Source of the DNA: Niabella drilacis
GTDB lineage: Bacteria > Bacteroidota > Bacteroidia > Chitinophagales > Chitinophagaceae
Reading direction: 5' to 3'
Length of the DNA: 64,000 bases
Assembly: GCF_900101395.1 (NCBI RefSeq)
Contig: NZ_FMZO01000001.1
Location: forward strand, 1 to 64,000
Position 1 is the stretch's first letter, and each line of letters opens with the position of its first letter. The notes below the pieces were generated by a model that saw nothing but the letters and a program-made list of their open reading frames with translations, did no database searches and was not told the origin of the DNA. The translations under genes were made by a program, and so were the position numbers. Below, piece after piece: positions 8,741 through 17,101 of the stretch.

Positions 8741-9505
8741 TCAGGCCAGGATCACTTTTATCCCTTTTTCCTGCAGCGCAAATACGGTTTTTTCTGATAT
8801 GCGCTTATCCGTTACAATATATTCAACCTGGTCGAGGTTGCAGATCTTACCCAATCCCCGCTTATTAAATTTAGAGCTGTCGGCCAGCAGGATCAGCTTT
8901 TGAGATACTTCGATCATTTTCCGGTTCAGTGCTGCTTCGGCAATATTGGAAATGGATACGCCATGCTCCAGATCGATGCCGTCTACACCTAAAAATAACA
9001 GGTCGCAGGAGATCTCGTCCAGCACCTGCAGGGCCTGGGTGCCGGCCACGGATGAAGAATTAGGGCGGATCAGTCCCCCCAGCTGCAATACCTCAATATT
9101 CGGCCGGTTATTTAACTCAAGTCCCACTTTAAGGGCCGGGGTAATGGCCGTCATTTTATGATCGGGGTAAAGTATGCGGGCCAGTTCAAAGACCGTACTT
9201 CCCGAACCGATCATGATCGAATCGGTCTGGCCGATCACAGACAGCGCCACCCTGGCAATTCTCCTTTTTTCATCAGAATTGATCAGCTCTTTTTCGTTTA
9301 TGGGTTTATCAACCGCATAAGGATTGGTAAGCGACCCGCCTCCCTTGGTTCGAAACAGCAGGTTTTTCTCTTCCAGCATTTTCAGGTCCTTCCGGATGGT
9401 TACGCTGGATATATTGATCTCTTCCGCAAGGTCCAAAATAGCCACCTTGCCCTCTTTTTTCAGTTTGCCTAATATAAACTCGTGCCGTTCCGTAATATTT
9501 TTCAT
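8741..9505 (-). CDS. DeoR family sugar-responsive repressor
   Basis: A 254-residue cytoplasmic transcription factor. The N-terminal DeoR winged helix-turn-helix is clear (ERHEFILGKLKKEGKVAIL, then INISSVTIRKDLKMLEEKNL at about residues 30-50). A DeoRC sensor domain follows with GSGSTVFELARIL, AITPALKVGLEL, VLQLGGLIRPNSSSVAG and FLGVDGIDLEHGV, where phosphorylated sugars usually bind. The ATG at 9505 starts MKNITERHEFI; two further codons reach a TTG at 9511. It is transcribed away from the permease, dehydrogenase and kinase operon, which it most likely represses. The inducer is probably a phosphorylated intermediate of that pathway (inference). Confidence 0.92.
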   Translation of the reverse strand: MKNITERHEFILGKLKKEGKVAILDLAEEINISSVTIRKDLKMLEEKNLLFRTKGGGSLTNPYAVDKPINEKELINSDEKRRIARVALSVIGQTDSIMIGSGSTVFELARILYPDHKMTAITPALKVGLELNNRPNIEVLQLGGLIRPNSSSVAGTQALQVLDEISCDLLFLGVDGIDLEHGVSISNIAEAALNRKMIEVSQKLILLADSSKFNKRGLGKICNLDQVEYIVTDKRISEKTVFALQEKGIKVILA

Positions 9506-9550
9506 TCCCAAGTATTCAATGCTACAAAGAAATGAAAAAGAAGTGTATAT

Positions 9551-9560
9551 AAAACGTTTT
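9551..9560. promoter_or_regulatory. Candidate DeoR operator palindrome
   Basis: A perfect 10-bp palindrome AAAACGTTTT lies 46 bp upstream of the deoR start and about 90 bp upstream of the permease start, in the AT-rich divergent region. A short palindrome can arise by chance in such sequence, so this is a weak candidate. Confidence 0.3.
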
Positions 9561-9627
9561 CGTTAGTGTTTATTTAATTTTTTAACTTTTTTTGATTTAA
9601 TTTAGTTTAATTATGTTTTATTACATT

Positions 9628-9635
9628 TACTTTTG
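9628..9635 (+). promoter_or_regulatory. Candidate -7 element of the polyol operon
   Basis: TACTTTTG fits TAnnTTTG exactly and lies 18 bp before the permease ATG. No TTG is seen at about 20 bp spacing, which suits a promoter needing help from an activator or one held weak. Confidence 0.4.
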
Positions 9636-9652
9636 TTTTAAATTATTGCCAT

Positions 9653-10915
9653 ATGAATCAATTAAATGATGAAAAGGGTTTCATCGGGAAAATGGGTCTT
9701 CCTCCCAACCTGGTATGGGGGTACCTGGGTATCCTGATCTTTATGATGGGGGATGGTGTGGAGCAGGGTTGGCTGAGCCCCTATCTTATCCATGACCGTG
9801 GGCTGACAATTGAACAGTCGGCCACACTTTTTAGCGTATATGGGCTTACCGTGGCCATTTCCTCCTTTCTCTCGGGGATACTGGCGGAAGGGATGGGGGT
9901 GCGCAAGGCCATGTGGGCGGGCTTTTTACTTTTTGTGGCGGGTACCTTCGGATTTGTGGGACTGGGACTTAAAGACCTGGATTTTAGCATGATGTTGCTG
10001 ACATATGCCATCCGTGGGTTTGGTTACCCCTTATTTGCATATACCTTCCTGGTGTGGATCACCTACCGCACACCACAGAACAAACTGGGTACTGCAGTAG
10101 GATGGTTCTGGTTTGTATTTACCGGTGGCCTCAATGTTTTTGGTGCGTATTATTCCAGCTGGGCTATTAACCGGCTGGGACATATCAATACCTTATGGAC
10201 CTCGCTTTTCTGGGTAGCCCTGGGGGCCTTGTTGGCGTTGCTGATCAATCGCGACCGGATCCAGAGAACGGGCGCGCAGGATAAGCTCCGGGAGCTGGCG
10301 GATGGCATTAGAATAGCAGTAAATGAGCCAAAGGTATTTTTGGGAGGCATTGTACGTACCATTAATACAACGGCCCAGTTCGCGTTCCCGGTATTTATGC
10401 CTATTTATTTTGAAAAGTATGGATTTACCACCGCTGATTGGCTGAAGATCTGGGGAACCATTTTTACCGCCAATATCATTTTTAACCTCATATTCGGGTT
10501 TGTGGGCGACCGGTTCGGGTGGCGCAGGACCATTTCGCTTTTCGGGGGGATCGGCTGTGGTCTCACTACCCTGCTGTTTTATTATTCGCCGCAATTGTTT
10601 GACGGCAGTTTTTTTATGGTACTGCTGAGTGGTATACTATGGGGAGCGTTGCTGGCGGGATATGTGCCGTTGTCGGCGCTTGTTCCTTCCCTGGTTCCCA
10701 AAGGAAAAGGAGCTGCTATGGCATTTCTGAACCTGGGCGCCGGCCTGTCGGTGTTTGTGGGGCCGCTGATCGTGCGGCTTTTTATCGGGCCGGCCGGCAA
10801 TGCTGGTGTGATCTGGATCCTGGCGATCCTGTATTTTATCAGTGCCCTGCTTACCCGTTTTATTACGTTACCTGAAACGGTTGCAGAGGCGGAGGCGAGC
10901 CCATCAACTATTTAA
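9653..10915 (+). CDS. MFS permease of the RbtT/DalT/CsbX polyol type
   Basis: A 420-residue inner-membrane carrier with about 12 hydrophobic segments. The N-terminal GYLGILIFMMGDGVEQGWLSPYL and FGYPLFAYTFLVWITYRTP are features of the RbtT/DalT/CsbX group, whose known members import ribitol, D-arabitol and related compounds. It is the first gene of the operon controlled by the divergent DeoR repressor and is followed after 18 bp by a 2-hydroxyacid dehydrogenase and two FGGY kinases. It most likely imports the substrate of that pathway. The family call is fairly secure; the exact substrate cannot be read from the sequence. Confidence 0.87.
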   Translation: MNQLNDEKGFIGKMGLPPNLVWGYLGILIFMMGDGVEQGWLSPYLIHDRGLTIEQSATLFSVYGLTVAISSFLSGILAEGMGVRKAMWAGFLLFVAGTFGFVGLGLKDLDFSMMLLTYAIRGFGYPLFAYTFLVWITYRTPQNKLGTAVGWFWFVFTGGLNVFGAYYSSWAINRLGHINTLWTSLFWVALGALLALLINRDRIQRTGAQDKLRELADGIRIAVNEPKVFLGGIVRTINTTAQFAFPVFMPIYFEKYGFTTADWLKIWGTIFTANIIFNLIFGFVGDRFGWRRTISLFGGIGCGLTTLLFYYSPQLFDGSFFMVLLSGILWGALLAGYVPLSALVPSLVPKGKGAAMAFLNLGAGLSVFVGPLIVRLFIGPAGNAGVIWILAILYFISALLTRFITLPETVAEAEASPSTI

Positions 10916-10933
10916 TAAGAATTCAATTGATAT

Positions 10934-11914
10934 ATGACTATTTTAATTACAGCACCGTATCATGAAGCAGGACGCCGGGAACTGGAATCCCGTTTTGGAA
11001 ATGTGATCTACAGGGTTTGGAAGGAAAACGGGCGTGCTTTTAATGCAGCAGAGCTGGACCGGTTGCTGGATGAAACCCGGGCCGATGCATTGATTACGGA
11101 GCACGATGAAATTACAGAAACGGTGATCCGGAACCATCCGCAGCTGAAATTTATTGGTGTATGCCGGGGAACGCCGTCTAATGTTGCTGTAGAAACAGCT
11201 GCAGAACTGGGTATCGAAGTGTTTCACACTCCTGCAAGAAATGCACAGGCCGTAGCAGAGCTGTTTGTAGCCAACGTGATCACATTTTTGCGGAAGACCC
11301 TGCCGGCTATGGAATGGCTGAAACAACGGAACTGGCAAAAAGGAGCGCATGCTTCCTACCTGCAGTTTAAAGGAAATGAACTGGCGGGCAAAACCATCGG
11401 GATGGTGGGGTTTGGTGCCGTAGGGCAGCGGATCGCAGCCCTGGTGCAGGCCTTTCCCTGCGTTGTAAAGTTTTATGATCCTTATCAGGACGCGCCCGGA
11501 CCGGCCTATGAACAAATAAGCCTTGAAGCGATATTTGAAACCTGCGATATTGTTTCCATACACCTGCCGGTGAACCCCTCCACTATTGGGATGATCGATG
11601 AAAAGCTTATCAACAGAATGAAGCCGGGGGCGATCTTTGTCAATACCGCAAGAGCCAGTGTGGTCGACCGCCTTGCATTATTGCAGGCTATCGAAAATAA
11701 CAGCATCCGTGGTGCCATACTGGATGTGTTTGATCATGAGCCGCCGGATGCTACCGATTACCGGCTGATCGATCATCCGAACGTGTTGGCTACACCACAT
11801 ACTGCCGGCGCAACTGACGAAGTGGAAGATCATCATGTTTCCATTCTTAATGAAAAATTATTGAACTGGGCAAAGGGCCAGCCGTCTAATTCCCTACATT
11901 TATCCAATCTGTAG
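10934..11914 (+). CDS. D-isomer specific 2-hydroxyacid dehydrogenase
   Basis: A 326-residue NAD(P)-dependent oxidoreductase of the phosphoglycerate dehydrogenase superfamily. The nucleotide-binding GFGAVG is at residues 159-164, with an acidic Asp182 at the end of the second strand, which favours NAD. The catalytic triad is complete: Arg240 (NTARASVVD), Glu269 (FDHEPP) and His289 (TPHTAG). The region before the Rossmann fold is the split catalytic domain. It sits between the polyol-type permease (18-bp gap) and the first FGGY kinase (2-bp gap), so it is surely part of the operon. The reaction may be reduction or oxidation of a small sugar acid or hydroxyketone; the substrate is unknown. Confidence 0.9.
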   Translation: MTILITAPYHEAGRRELESRFGNVIYRVWKENGRAFNAAELDRLLDETRADALITEHDEITETVIRNHPQLKFIGVCRGTPSNVAVETAAELGIEVFHTPARNAQAVAELFVANVITFLRKTLPAMEWLKQRNWQKGAHASYLQFKGNELAGKTIGMVGFGAVGQRIAALVQAFPCVVKFYDPYQDAPGPAYEQISLEAIFETCDIVSIHLPVNPSTIGMIDEKLINRMKPGAIFVNTARASVVDRLALLQAIENNSIRGAILDVFDHEPPDATDYRLIDHPNVLATPHTAGATDEVEDHHVSILNEKLLNWAKGQPSNSLHLSNL

Positions 11915-11916
11915 TC

Positions 11917-13362
11917 ATGGCTTTAACAAACGCACATCTAATCATCGACTTTGGCACCGGTAACCTGCGTGCAGCGGTTATCTCTGTTAATGGTGCCGTC
12001 CTGGGAGTAGCCCGTGAAGATATCCCTTATATACGGGATACGCAATATGAAGACTCCATTTATTTTGACCCGCAGGTATTATGGGGCCGGATCCTGGAGC
12101 TGACGGCGATCGCATTAAAGCAAGCCGGTTCTGTACGCATCCTGGCCATTACCGCTACCAGTCAGCGGGAAGGGATCGTGGTATTGGACCCCGCAGGTAC
12201 CCCGGTGGTGGGCATGCCCAATATTGATCATCGCGGAAGGAACCGGGAACCTGTCATCAGCGATAAAGAGCAGGTATACCGTTTGGCAGGGCGTTATCCC
12301 GGCTCCTTGTTTTCGGCATTCAAGCTGGTCGGTTTGAGGGAAGGAAGAAAGGAATGGTGGAATCAGCTGGATACCTTTCTCAGCATCAGCGACTGGATCG
12401 AATATATGTTTTGCGGAGTGGAACATTATGAACATTCGCAGGCATCGGAAACCTTGCTGTATGATGTGGCACAGCAAACCTGGTCGGAAACATTGTGTGC
12501 ATTATTTTCTTTCCCGTTGTCGTTATTGCCGCCGCTCACCCGCTCCGGTACGGTACTGGGAAAGATCCGGCCGCCGCTTGCAGAAGCGCTGTCCATCGAC
12601 GCGGATGCAAAAGTGATCGTAGGCGGGGCGGATACACAGCTGGCTGTATTGAGCACCCGCGCACATGCAGGGGATGTGGTGATCGTGTCCGGTACCACTA
12701 CACCGATCATAAAGCTTTCCGCATCCTATGATCTGGATGAGCAGCAGCGGACCTGGACGGGTAGGTACATCGATGCGAATAGCTATATGGTGGAAGCCAA
12801 TGCCGGTGTGACCGGTTTGAATTATCAGCGGCTGAAAAAAATATTTTATCCCAATGAAGGATACGAGGTCATTGAAGAAGAGTTGCGGTCTGTTACCGAC
12901 TTTCAATGTGTGGCATCCCTGGGATCGCTGGTGGCCGATGAGAAAAAGCCACTGATCAAAGGAGGGTTTATCTTTAATACGCCGGTGAATCACGAACTGT
13001 CCAGGGCCGGGATGGTCTGGGCCACATTGTGGGATATCGCCTGCAGTATCTTTGAAAACTATAAAACCCTGGTTTCCGTAACGCCCAATGCGCATTCCTA
13101 TATCTGGACCTGCGGTGGTGGCATGGAAAGCAGGATGCTCCGGCAGTTTATTGCCGACCTTACCGGCAAAGAGATCCGGATCCGTGACAATTACCGGCAC
13201 GCTTCGGTTATCGGAGGCATGATGATCTGCAATACAGCATTGGGCATTACTGCCGGGCAAAAGGAACTGTATGAGGCGGTACAACCGGAAGCAGGTACAC
13301 AACCGTCCCTTTTTTATAACAGCTGGAAGGAGCACCGTGAATTGTTAAAGAAGATCTTTTAG
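11917..13362 (+). CDS. FGGY family kinase, LsrK-like
   Basis: A 481-residue cytoplasmic carbohydrate kinase. The ATP-binding DFGTGNLR is at residues 11-18 and the expected catalytic Asp is Asp239 (GGADTQ). A CGGGMESRM nucleotide-binding segment lies near the C-terminus. By eye several stretches resemble the autoinducer-2 kinase LsrK: SQREGIV followed by the PNIDHRGR block (residues 82-108), and ISDWIEYMFCG followed by the SQASETLLYD block. It starts 2 bp after the dehydrogenase stop and its own stop touches the next kinase's start. The substrate is probably a four- or five-carbon polyol, ketose or hydroxyketone. I cannot tell which of the two kinases acts first. Confidence 0.88.
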   Translation: MALTNAHLIIDFGTGNLRAAVISVNGAVLGVAREDIPYIRDTQYEDSIYFDPQVLWGRILELTAIALKQAGSVRILAITATSQREGIVVLDPAGTPVVGMPNIDHRGRNREPVISDKEQVYRLAGRYPGSLFSAFKLVGLREGRKEWWNQLDTFLSISDWIEYMFCGVEHYEHSQASETLLYDVAQQTWSETLCALFSFPLSLLPPLTRSGTVLGKIRPPLAEALSIDADAKVIVGGADTQLAVLSTRAHAGDVVIVSGTTTPIIKLSASYDLDEQQRTWTGRYIDANSYMVEANAGVTGLNYQRLKKIFYPNEGYEVIEEELRSVTDFQCVASLGSLVADEKKPLIKGGFIFNTPVNHELSRAGMVWATLWDIACSIFENYKTLVSVTPNAHSYIWTCGGGMESRMLRQFIADLTGKEIRIRDNYRHASVIGGMMICNTALGITAGQKELYEAVQPEAGTQPSLFYNSWKEHRELLKKIF

Positions 13363-14805
13363 ATGAATGATGCATATTTTATAGGGATAGACCTGGGTAC
13401 CCAGGGATTGCGTGTGGTAGTGCTGGATGTAAGGGGCTCCATTGTGGCTGGTGCGGAACAGGGTTTCCCATTATCGCCCGGGATGCGCATGGAGCAGGAT
13501 CCGGACGAATGGTGGAGGATCTGCCGGCATTGCCTGGATAAAGCCATTGGCCGGTTGTCTGCGGAACAACGCGCCCGGGTACTTGCGATAGCCGTTGATT
13601 CCACCTCCGGTACGGTGATCCCCATGGACAAAACATACCGCCCGCTGCATCCCGCTATCATGTACAGCGATCAGCGCTCCGGTATCCAGGCTAAAAAGTG
13701 CACGGCAGCGGCACAGCAATACCATCCCCAGGGGTTTACCGGTTTCAGTACTTCTACCGGGTTGGCCAAAATGGTATGGTTCGCGGAAACCTTTCCTGAA
13801 AAAGCAGCACAGATCTTTCAATGGATCCATGCAGCCGATTTTATTACCGGTAAACTGTGTGGTGTATGGAATGTTACGGACTATACCAATGTGCTCAAAT
13901 CCGGCTACGACCTGACCTTACTGAACTGGCCGGATTATATTCATGATGTCCTGGGGGTAAGAAAAGAATGGCTGCAGGAGGTACAGCCGTCCGGAACGGT
14001 TATCGGAACGTTGAAAGCAGACCTGGTGCGTGACCTGGAGCTTCCGGATCATGTGGCGGTTACGACCGGCATCACCGATGGTTGTGCTTCGCAGGTAGCA
14101 TCGGGCGCTATGAAGCCAGGCCAGTGGAATACGACCATAGGCACTACCCTCGTTATAAAGGGCGTGTCTGTAAAAGAAATAAACGATCCTTTAAACCGCT
14201 TATATAATCACCGGCACCCGGCCGGCTACTGGATGCCGGGTGGTGCAGGAAATATTGGTGCCGACTGGGTTGCGGCGGGTTTCAGGGACGCACTGGAACA
14301 TTACAATACTGCTGCGGCTGCTTTAACACCTACGGGTAAGATCGCCTACCCGCTGATTCAGAAAGGTGAACGGTTCCCGTTTGTGGCACCGGAGGCGGAG
14401 GGCTTTGCCCCGGATGGAGTATCGGGGGAAGTATTGTACACGGCCAATATGGAAGGGGTGGCGTTTGCAGAACGCTACGCTTATGAAATGATCCGGTCTT
14501 TGTCGGGAGAAAATGTGGAAGCCATTTATACCGCAGGAGGAGCCAGTAACAGCGATACCTGGCTGCAGATCCGCAGTGATATATTGCAGAAGCCGGTATG
14601 TAAAATGAAATACGTATCAGGTGCAGTGGGGGCGGCTATCGTTGCAGCGTCGACGACCTGTTTCAATGATATCAGTGAAGCAACTGCTGCGCTCACTCAG
14701 GCAGAAAAATGGGTGACTCCGGGGGAGAACCTGAAACAGCAGTACGAGGATCAATATGGTTTATTCCTGAAAACGATGAAGGCGCGGGGCTTTATAAATG
14801 AATAA
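13363..14805 (+). CDS. FGGY family kinase, xylulokinase-like
   Basis: A 480-residue carbohydrate kinase, distinct from its neighbour. IGIDLGTQGLR (residues 7-17) is the ATP-binding loop, and Asp239 in GITDGCASQV is the expected catalytic base. Further family blocks are MYSDQRS, IHAADFITGKLCG and YTAGGASNSDTWLQIRSD. The ATG directly follows the TAG of the first kinase, implying translational coupling. It is the last gene of the tight permease, dehydrogenase and kinase run. Two kinases in one operon suggest either two substrates feeding one route or successive steps. No aldolase, epimerase or isomerase is encoded nearby, so later steps must lie elsewhere. Confidence 0.9.
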   Translation: MNDAYFIGIDLGTQGLRVVVLDVRGSIVAGAEQGFPLSPGMRMEQDPDEWWRICRHCLDKAIGRLSAEQRARVLAIAVDSTSGTVIPMDKTYRPLHPAIMYSDQRSGIQAKKCTAAAQQYHPQGFTGFSTSTGLAKMVWFAETFPEKAAQIFQWIHAADFITGKLCGVWNVTDYTNVLKSGYDLTLLNWPDYIHDVLGVRKEWLQEVQPSGTVIGTLKADLVRDLELPDHVAVTTGITDGCASQVASGAMKPGQWNTTIGTTLVIKGVSVKEINDPLNRLYNHRHPAGYWMPGGAGNIGADWVAAGFRDALEHYNTAAAALTPTGKIAYPLIQKGERFPFVAPEAEGFAPDGVSGEVLYTANMEGVAFAERYAYEMIRSLSGENVEAIYTAGGASNSDTWLQIRSDILQKPVCKMKYVSGAVGAAIVAASTTCFNDISEATAALTQAEKWVTPGENLKQQYEDQYGLFLKTMKARGFINE

Positions 14806-15035
14806 GGACCGGCAGGGGTACAATGGTTTGTGGAATGAGTGTAGGCATTTTGCCCCGACGCTGCGGTAATTGCTGTTTCGCTCCGGGAAATATGCCGTAC
14901 CTGCCTGGGCCCAACCACTAAGCAATGAAGATTAGGGAGGCCTTCGAAACTGCTGGGTGTTTCTTTTGATGTGAATAATTTGATTTTGGATTCCGGGCAA
15001 AGAAAAAACGAACTTTGGATAAATAATAAGAAAAA

Positions 15036-15638
15036 ATGCTAAAAGTAATTTTATTGAGGCATGGTGAAACAGCGTATAATGCTGATGGCAACCGGTATTG
15101 CGGCAGAACGGATATAGGACTTACAGAGAAGGGAACCGCACAGGCCGGTAAGGTATTGGAAGCGCTGAAAGGCGTAAAGGTTGATGCCGTTTATGCATCG
15201 CCCTTGCAGCGTGCCCGTGAAACGGCAGCGATCGCTTCCGGCAACCAGGCTGTTATAACGGATGAACGGCTGATAGAAGCGGATTTCGGATTGTGGGAAG
15301 GAAAAACAAAAGAAGAATTCAATGCGGAGGATCCAACGCTTTGGGCCGCATGGATGAAGGACCCCGAGATAGCAAGGGCAGGAGGTACGGGAGAAACGGG
15401 CGGGGAAATTGTAAGGCGGGTGAGTGATTTTTTTGAAGAGCTGCACCGCAAACATAGCGGGCAGCGGGTAATGGTGGTAGCGCATAACGGCATCAACCGG
15501 TTGTACCTGGCATCGAAACTGGGTATGCCATTATCGAACTACCGCCGCTTTGATATGGAAAACTCCGCCGTGTCGTATTTTGAGCTGGATGATGAAAATG
15601 TGCTGGTCCTTAAAAAACTGAACGCAACCGCATTATAA
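15036..15638 (+). CDS. Histidine phosphatase family protein
   Basis: A 200-residue phosphatase of the phosphoglycerate mutase-like superfamily. LLRHGET gives Arg8, the phospho-accepting His9 and Glu11. Arg59 (SPLQRARET), Glu81 and His150 (VVAHNGINR) complete the active site. The long 2,3-bisphosphoglycerate mutase insertions are absent, so a phosphatase acting on a small phosphoester is likelier. It lies 230 bp after the second FGGY kinase. A near-consensus promoter (TTTTG at 14984-14988, GAACTTTG at 15010-15017) precedes it, so it may be transcribed separately. A role in dephosphorylating a product of the upstream kinases is possible but unproven. Confidence 0.9.
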   Translation: MLKVILLRHGETAYNADGNRYCGRTDIGLTEKGTAQAGKVLEALKGVKVDAVYASPLQRARETAAIASGNQAVITDERLIEADFGLWEGKTKEEFNAEDPTLWAAWMKDPEIARAGGTGETGGEIVRRVSDFFEELHRKHSGQRVMVVAHNGINRLYLASKLGMPLSNYRRFDMENSAVSYFELDDENVLVLKKLNATAL

Positions 15639-15666
15639 TAGTTTACAACCATAAGCGTTTCCACCC

Positions 15667-16857
15667 ATGAGTATTCGGAATTTCCTGGTCTTGTTTACGG
15701 TCCTTTTTGTTTTATGGAGCTGTAAAACCGCCCGGCTGGGCGGTTCCCCCGGTAATGAAAAAGCATCGCTTTCTCCAAACGGCCTTCCGCGCACTATTTA
15801 CCGGGAAGAGGGCAATTTTCATGTGCAGGGCGTGGTAGTGGATGTGCAACGCGGGTATGCTTATTTTTCATTTACAACAAAGCTGGTAAAAACCAATTTG
15901 AAAGGCGAACTCATCGGGAGCGTGGATGGGCTCATCGGGCACCTGGGTTGCCTGGATGTAAACCCGGAGGATGGCCGCATCTATGCTTCGCTGGAATATA
16001 AAAATGATAACATCGGCAAAGGGATTTTAAAAGGACTTGGAAAGGAAACGAAGGATCCGGATGCGGAAAGCTCTTTCTATATTGCCATTTTTGATGGGGA
16101 AAAGATTACCCGGCCTGGTATGAGCGCTGAAAAAGATCATATCATTCATACGGTTTACCTGAAAGAAGTGGCCGATGATTATAAGGCAACGGTGATGAAC
16201 AGGGGAAAACAAGTGGAGCACCGTTATGGATGCAGTGGTATTGATGGTATTGCTTTTGGTCCGCAGTTCGGGCAAAAAGGGGGAAAGAATTTCCTCAACC
16301 TGGCTTATGGCATATATGGCGATACCTCCCGTACAGACAACGATTACCAGGTGATCCTGCAATATGATGCAAAAGACCTGCGCCGGTACGAACGGCCATT
16401 GTCGCAAAACGGGTTTAATAAAACAGGGCCGGTCAAACCTTTGAATAAATATTTCCTGTATACCGGCAATAGCACTTATGGCATTCAGAATCTGGAATAC
16501 GATGCGCATACCGGGTATTGGCTGGCGGCGGTTTATGCAGGCAAAAAAAAGCAGTTTCCCAATTATAGCCTGTTCGCAATAGACGGGGCTAAAAGCCCGG
16601 CACAAGAGGTGTTAAAAGGGTTTGATAGCCATGAAAAAGGAAATGTGTTGCAACTGGCCGCCACGGGCATGTATGATCAAAAGAGCGGGGTGCATGGATG
16701 GTATTATCCATGGGGCGCTACCGGCATACATGCATTGGGCAACGGCTATTTTTATATTGCCCGGAACGGGGTTACCAAAGATAAGAAACAATACGGCGAC
16801 CTCCGGTTGTATCACTGGACGGGGCAGGATGCGGAGCCGTTTGAAGAGGTGAAATGA
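15667..16857 (+). CDS. Putative lipoprotein, beta-propeller-like, unknown function
   Basis: A 396-residue secreted protein. The N-terminal hydrophobic stretch ends in a lipobox-like LWSCKT with Cys19 as the lipidation site. The mature part has repeated strands rich in Gly, Tyr and Asp (GVVVDVQRGYAYFSF, GHLGCLDVNPEDGRIYASLEY, YGIQNLEYDAHTGYWLAAVY), a spacing that suggests a beta-propeller fold. I recognise no named family. It starts 28 bp after the histidine phosphatase and probably shares its transcript. It may bind or act on a ligand outside the inner membrane; nothing in the sequence says which. Confidence 0.8.
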   Translation: MSIRNFLVLFTVLFVLWSCKTARLGGSPGNEKASLSPNGLPRTIYREEGNFHVQGVVVDVQRGYAYFSFTTKLVKTNLKGELIGSVDGLIGHLGCLDVNPEDGRIYASLEYKNDNIGKGILKGLGKETKDPDAESSFYIAIFDGEKITRPGMSAEKDHIIHTVYLKEVADDYKATVMNRGKQVEHRYGCSGIDGIAFGPQFGQKGGKNFLNLAYGIYGDTSRTDNDYQVILQYDAKDLRRYERPLSQNGFNKTGPVKPLNKYFLYTGNSTYGIQNLEYDAHTGYWLAAVYAGKKKQFPNYSLFAIDGAKSPAQEVLKGFDSHEKGNVLQLAATGMYDQKSGVHGWYYPWGATGIHALGNGYFYIARNGVTKDKKQYGDLRLYHWTGQDAEPFEEVK

Positions 16858-16971
16858 TCGTTGTGCTGCCAGGGCATCGCTGTACTCCCGTAGCGGATAA
16901 AAGATACGGGTCAATTGGAACCAGGTATCCGTGATATCTGCATTGAAGTGATCCGGCTCTGGCCCGGCTGC

Positions 16972-17005
16972 CTGATCGGGGAATGCGGGGCTGTTCCCCG
17001 ATCAG
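16972..17005. repeat. Perfect 12-bp hairpin between convergent genes
   Basis: CTGATCGGGGAA (16972-16983) pairs perfectly with TTCCCCGATCAG (16994-17005) around a 10-nt loop. It lies between the plus-strand lipoprotein and the minus-strand outer membrane factor. No T run follows directly on either strand, so it is not a classical terminator, though it could stop transcription with help. The rest of this 244-bp gap holds no gene. Confidence 0.6.
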
Positions 17006-17101
17006 TACAGATCAAGCGCCTGTTATCCTTTTTAAAAAAGGGCCTGGTGTTGCCATCTGCGTTGCCGGAGCTGGTAATGCTTATTGCTTTTCCTGATATG
17101 T

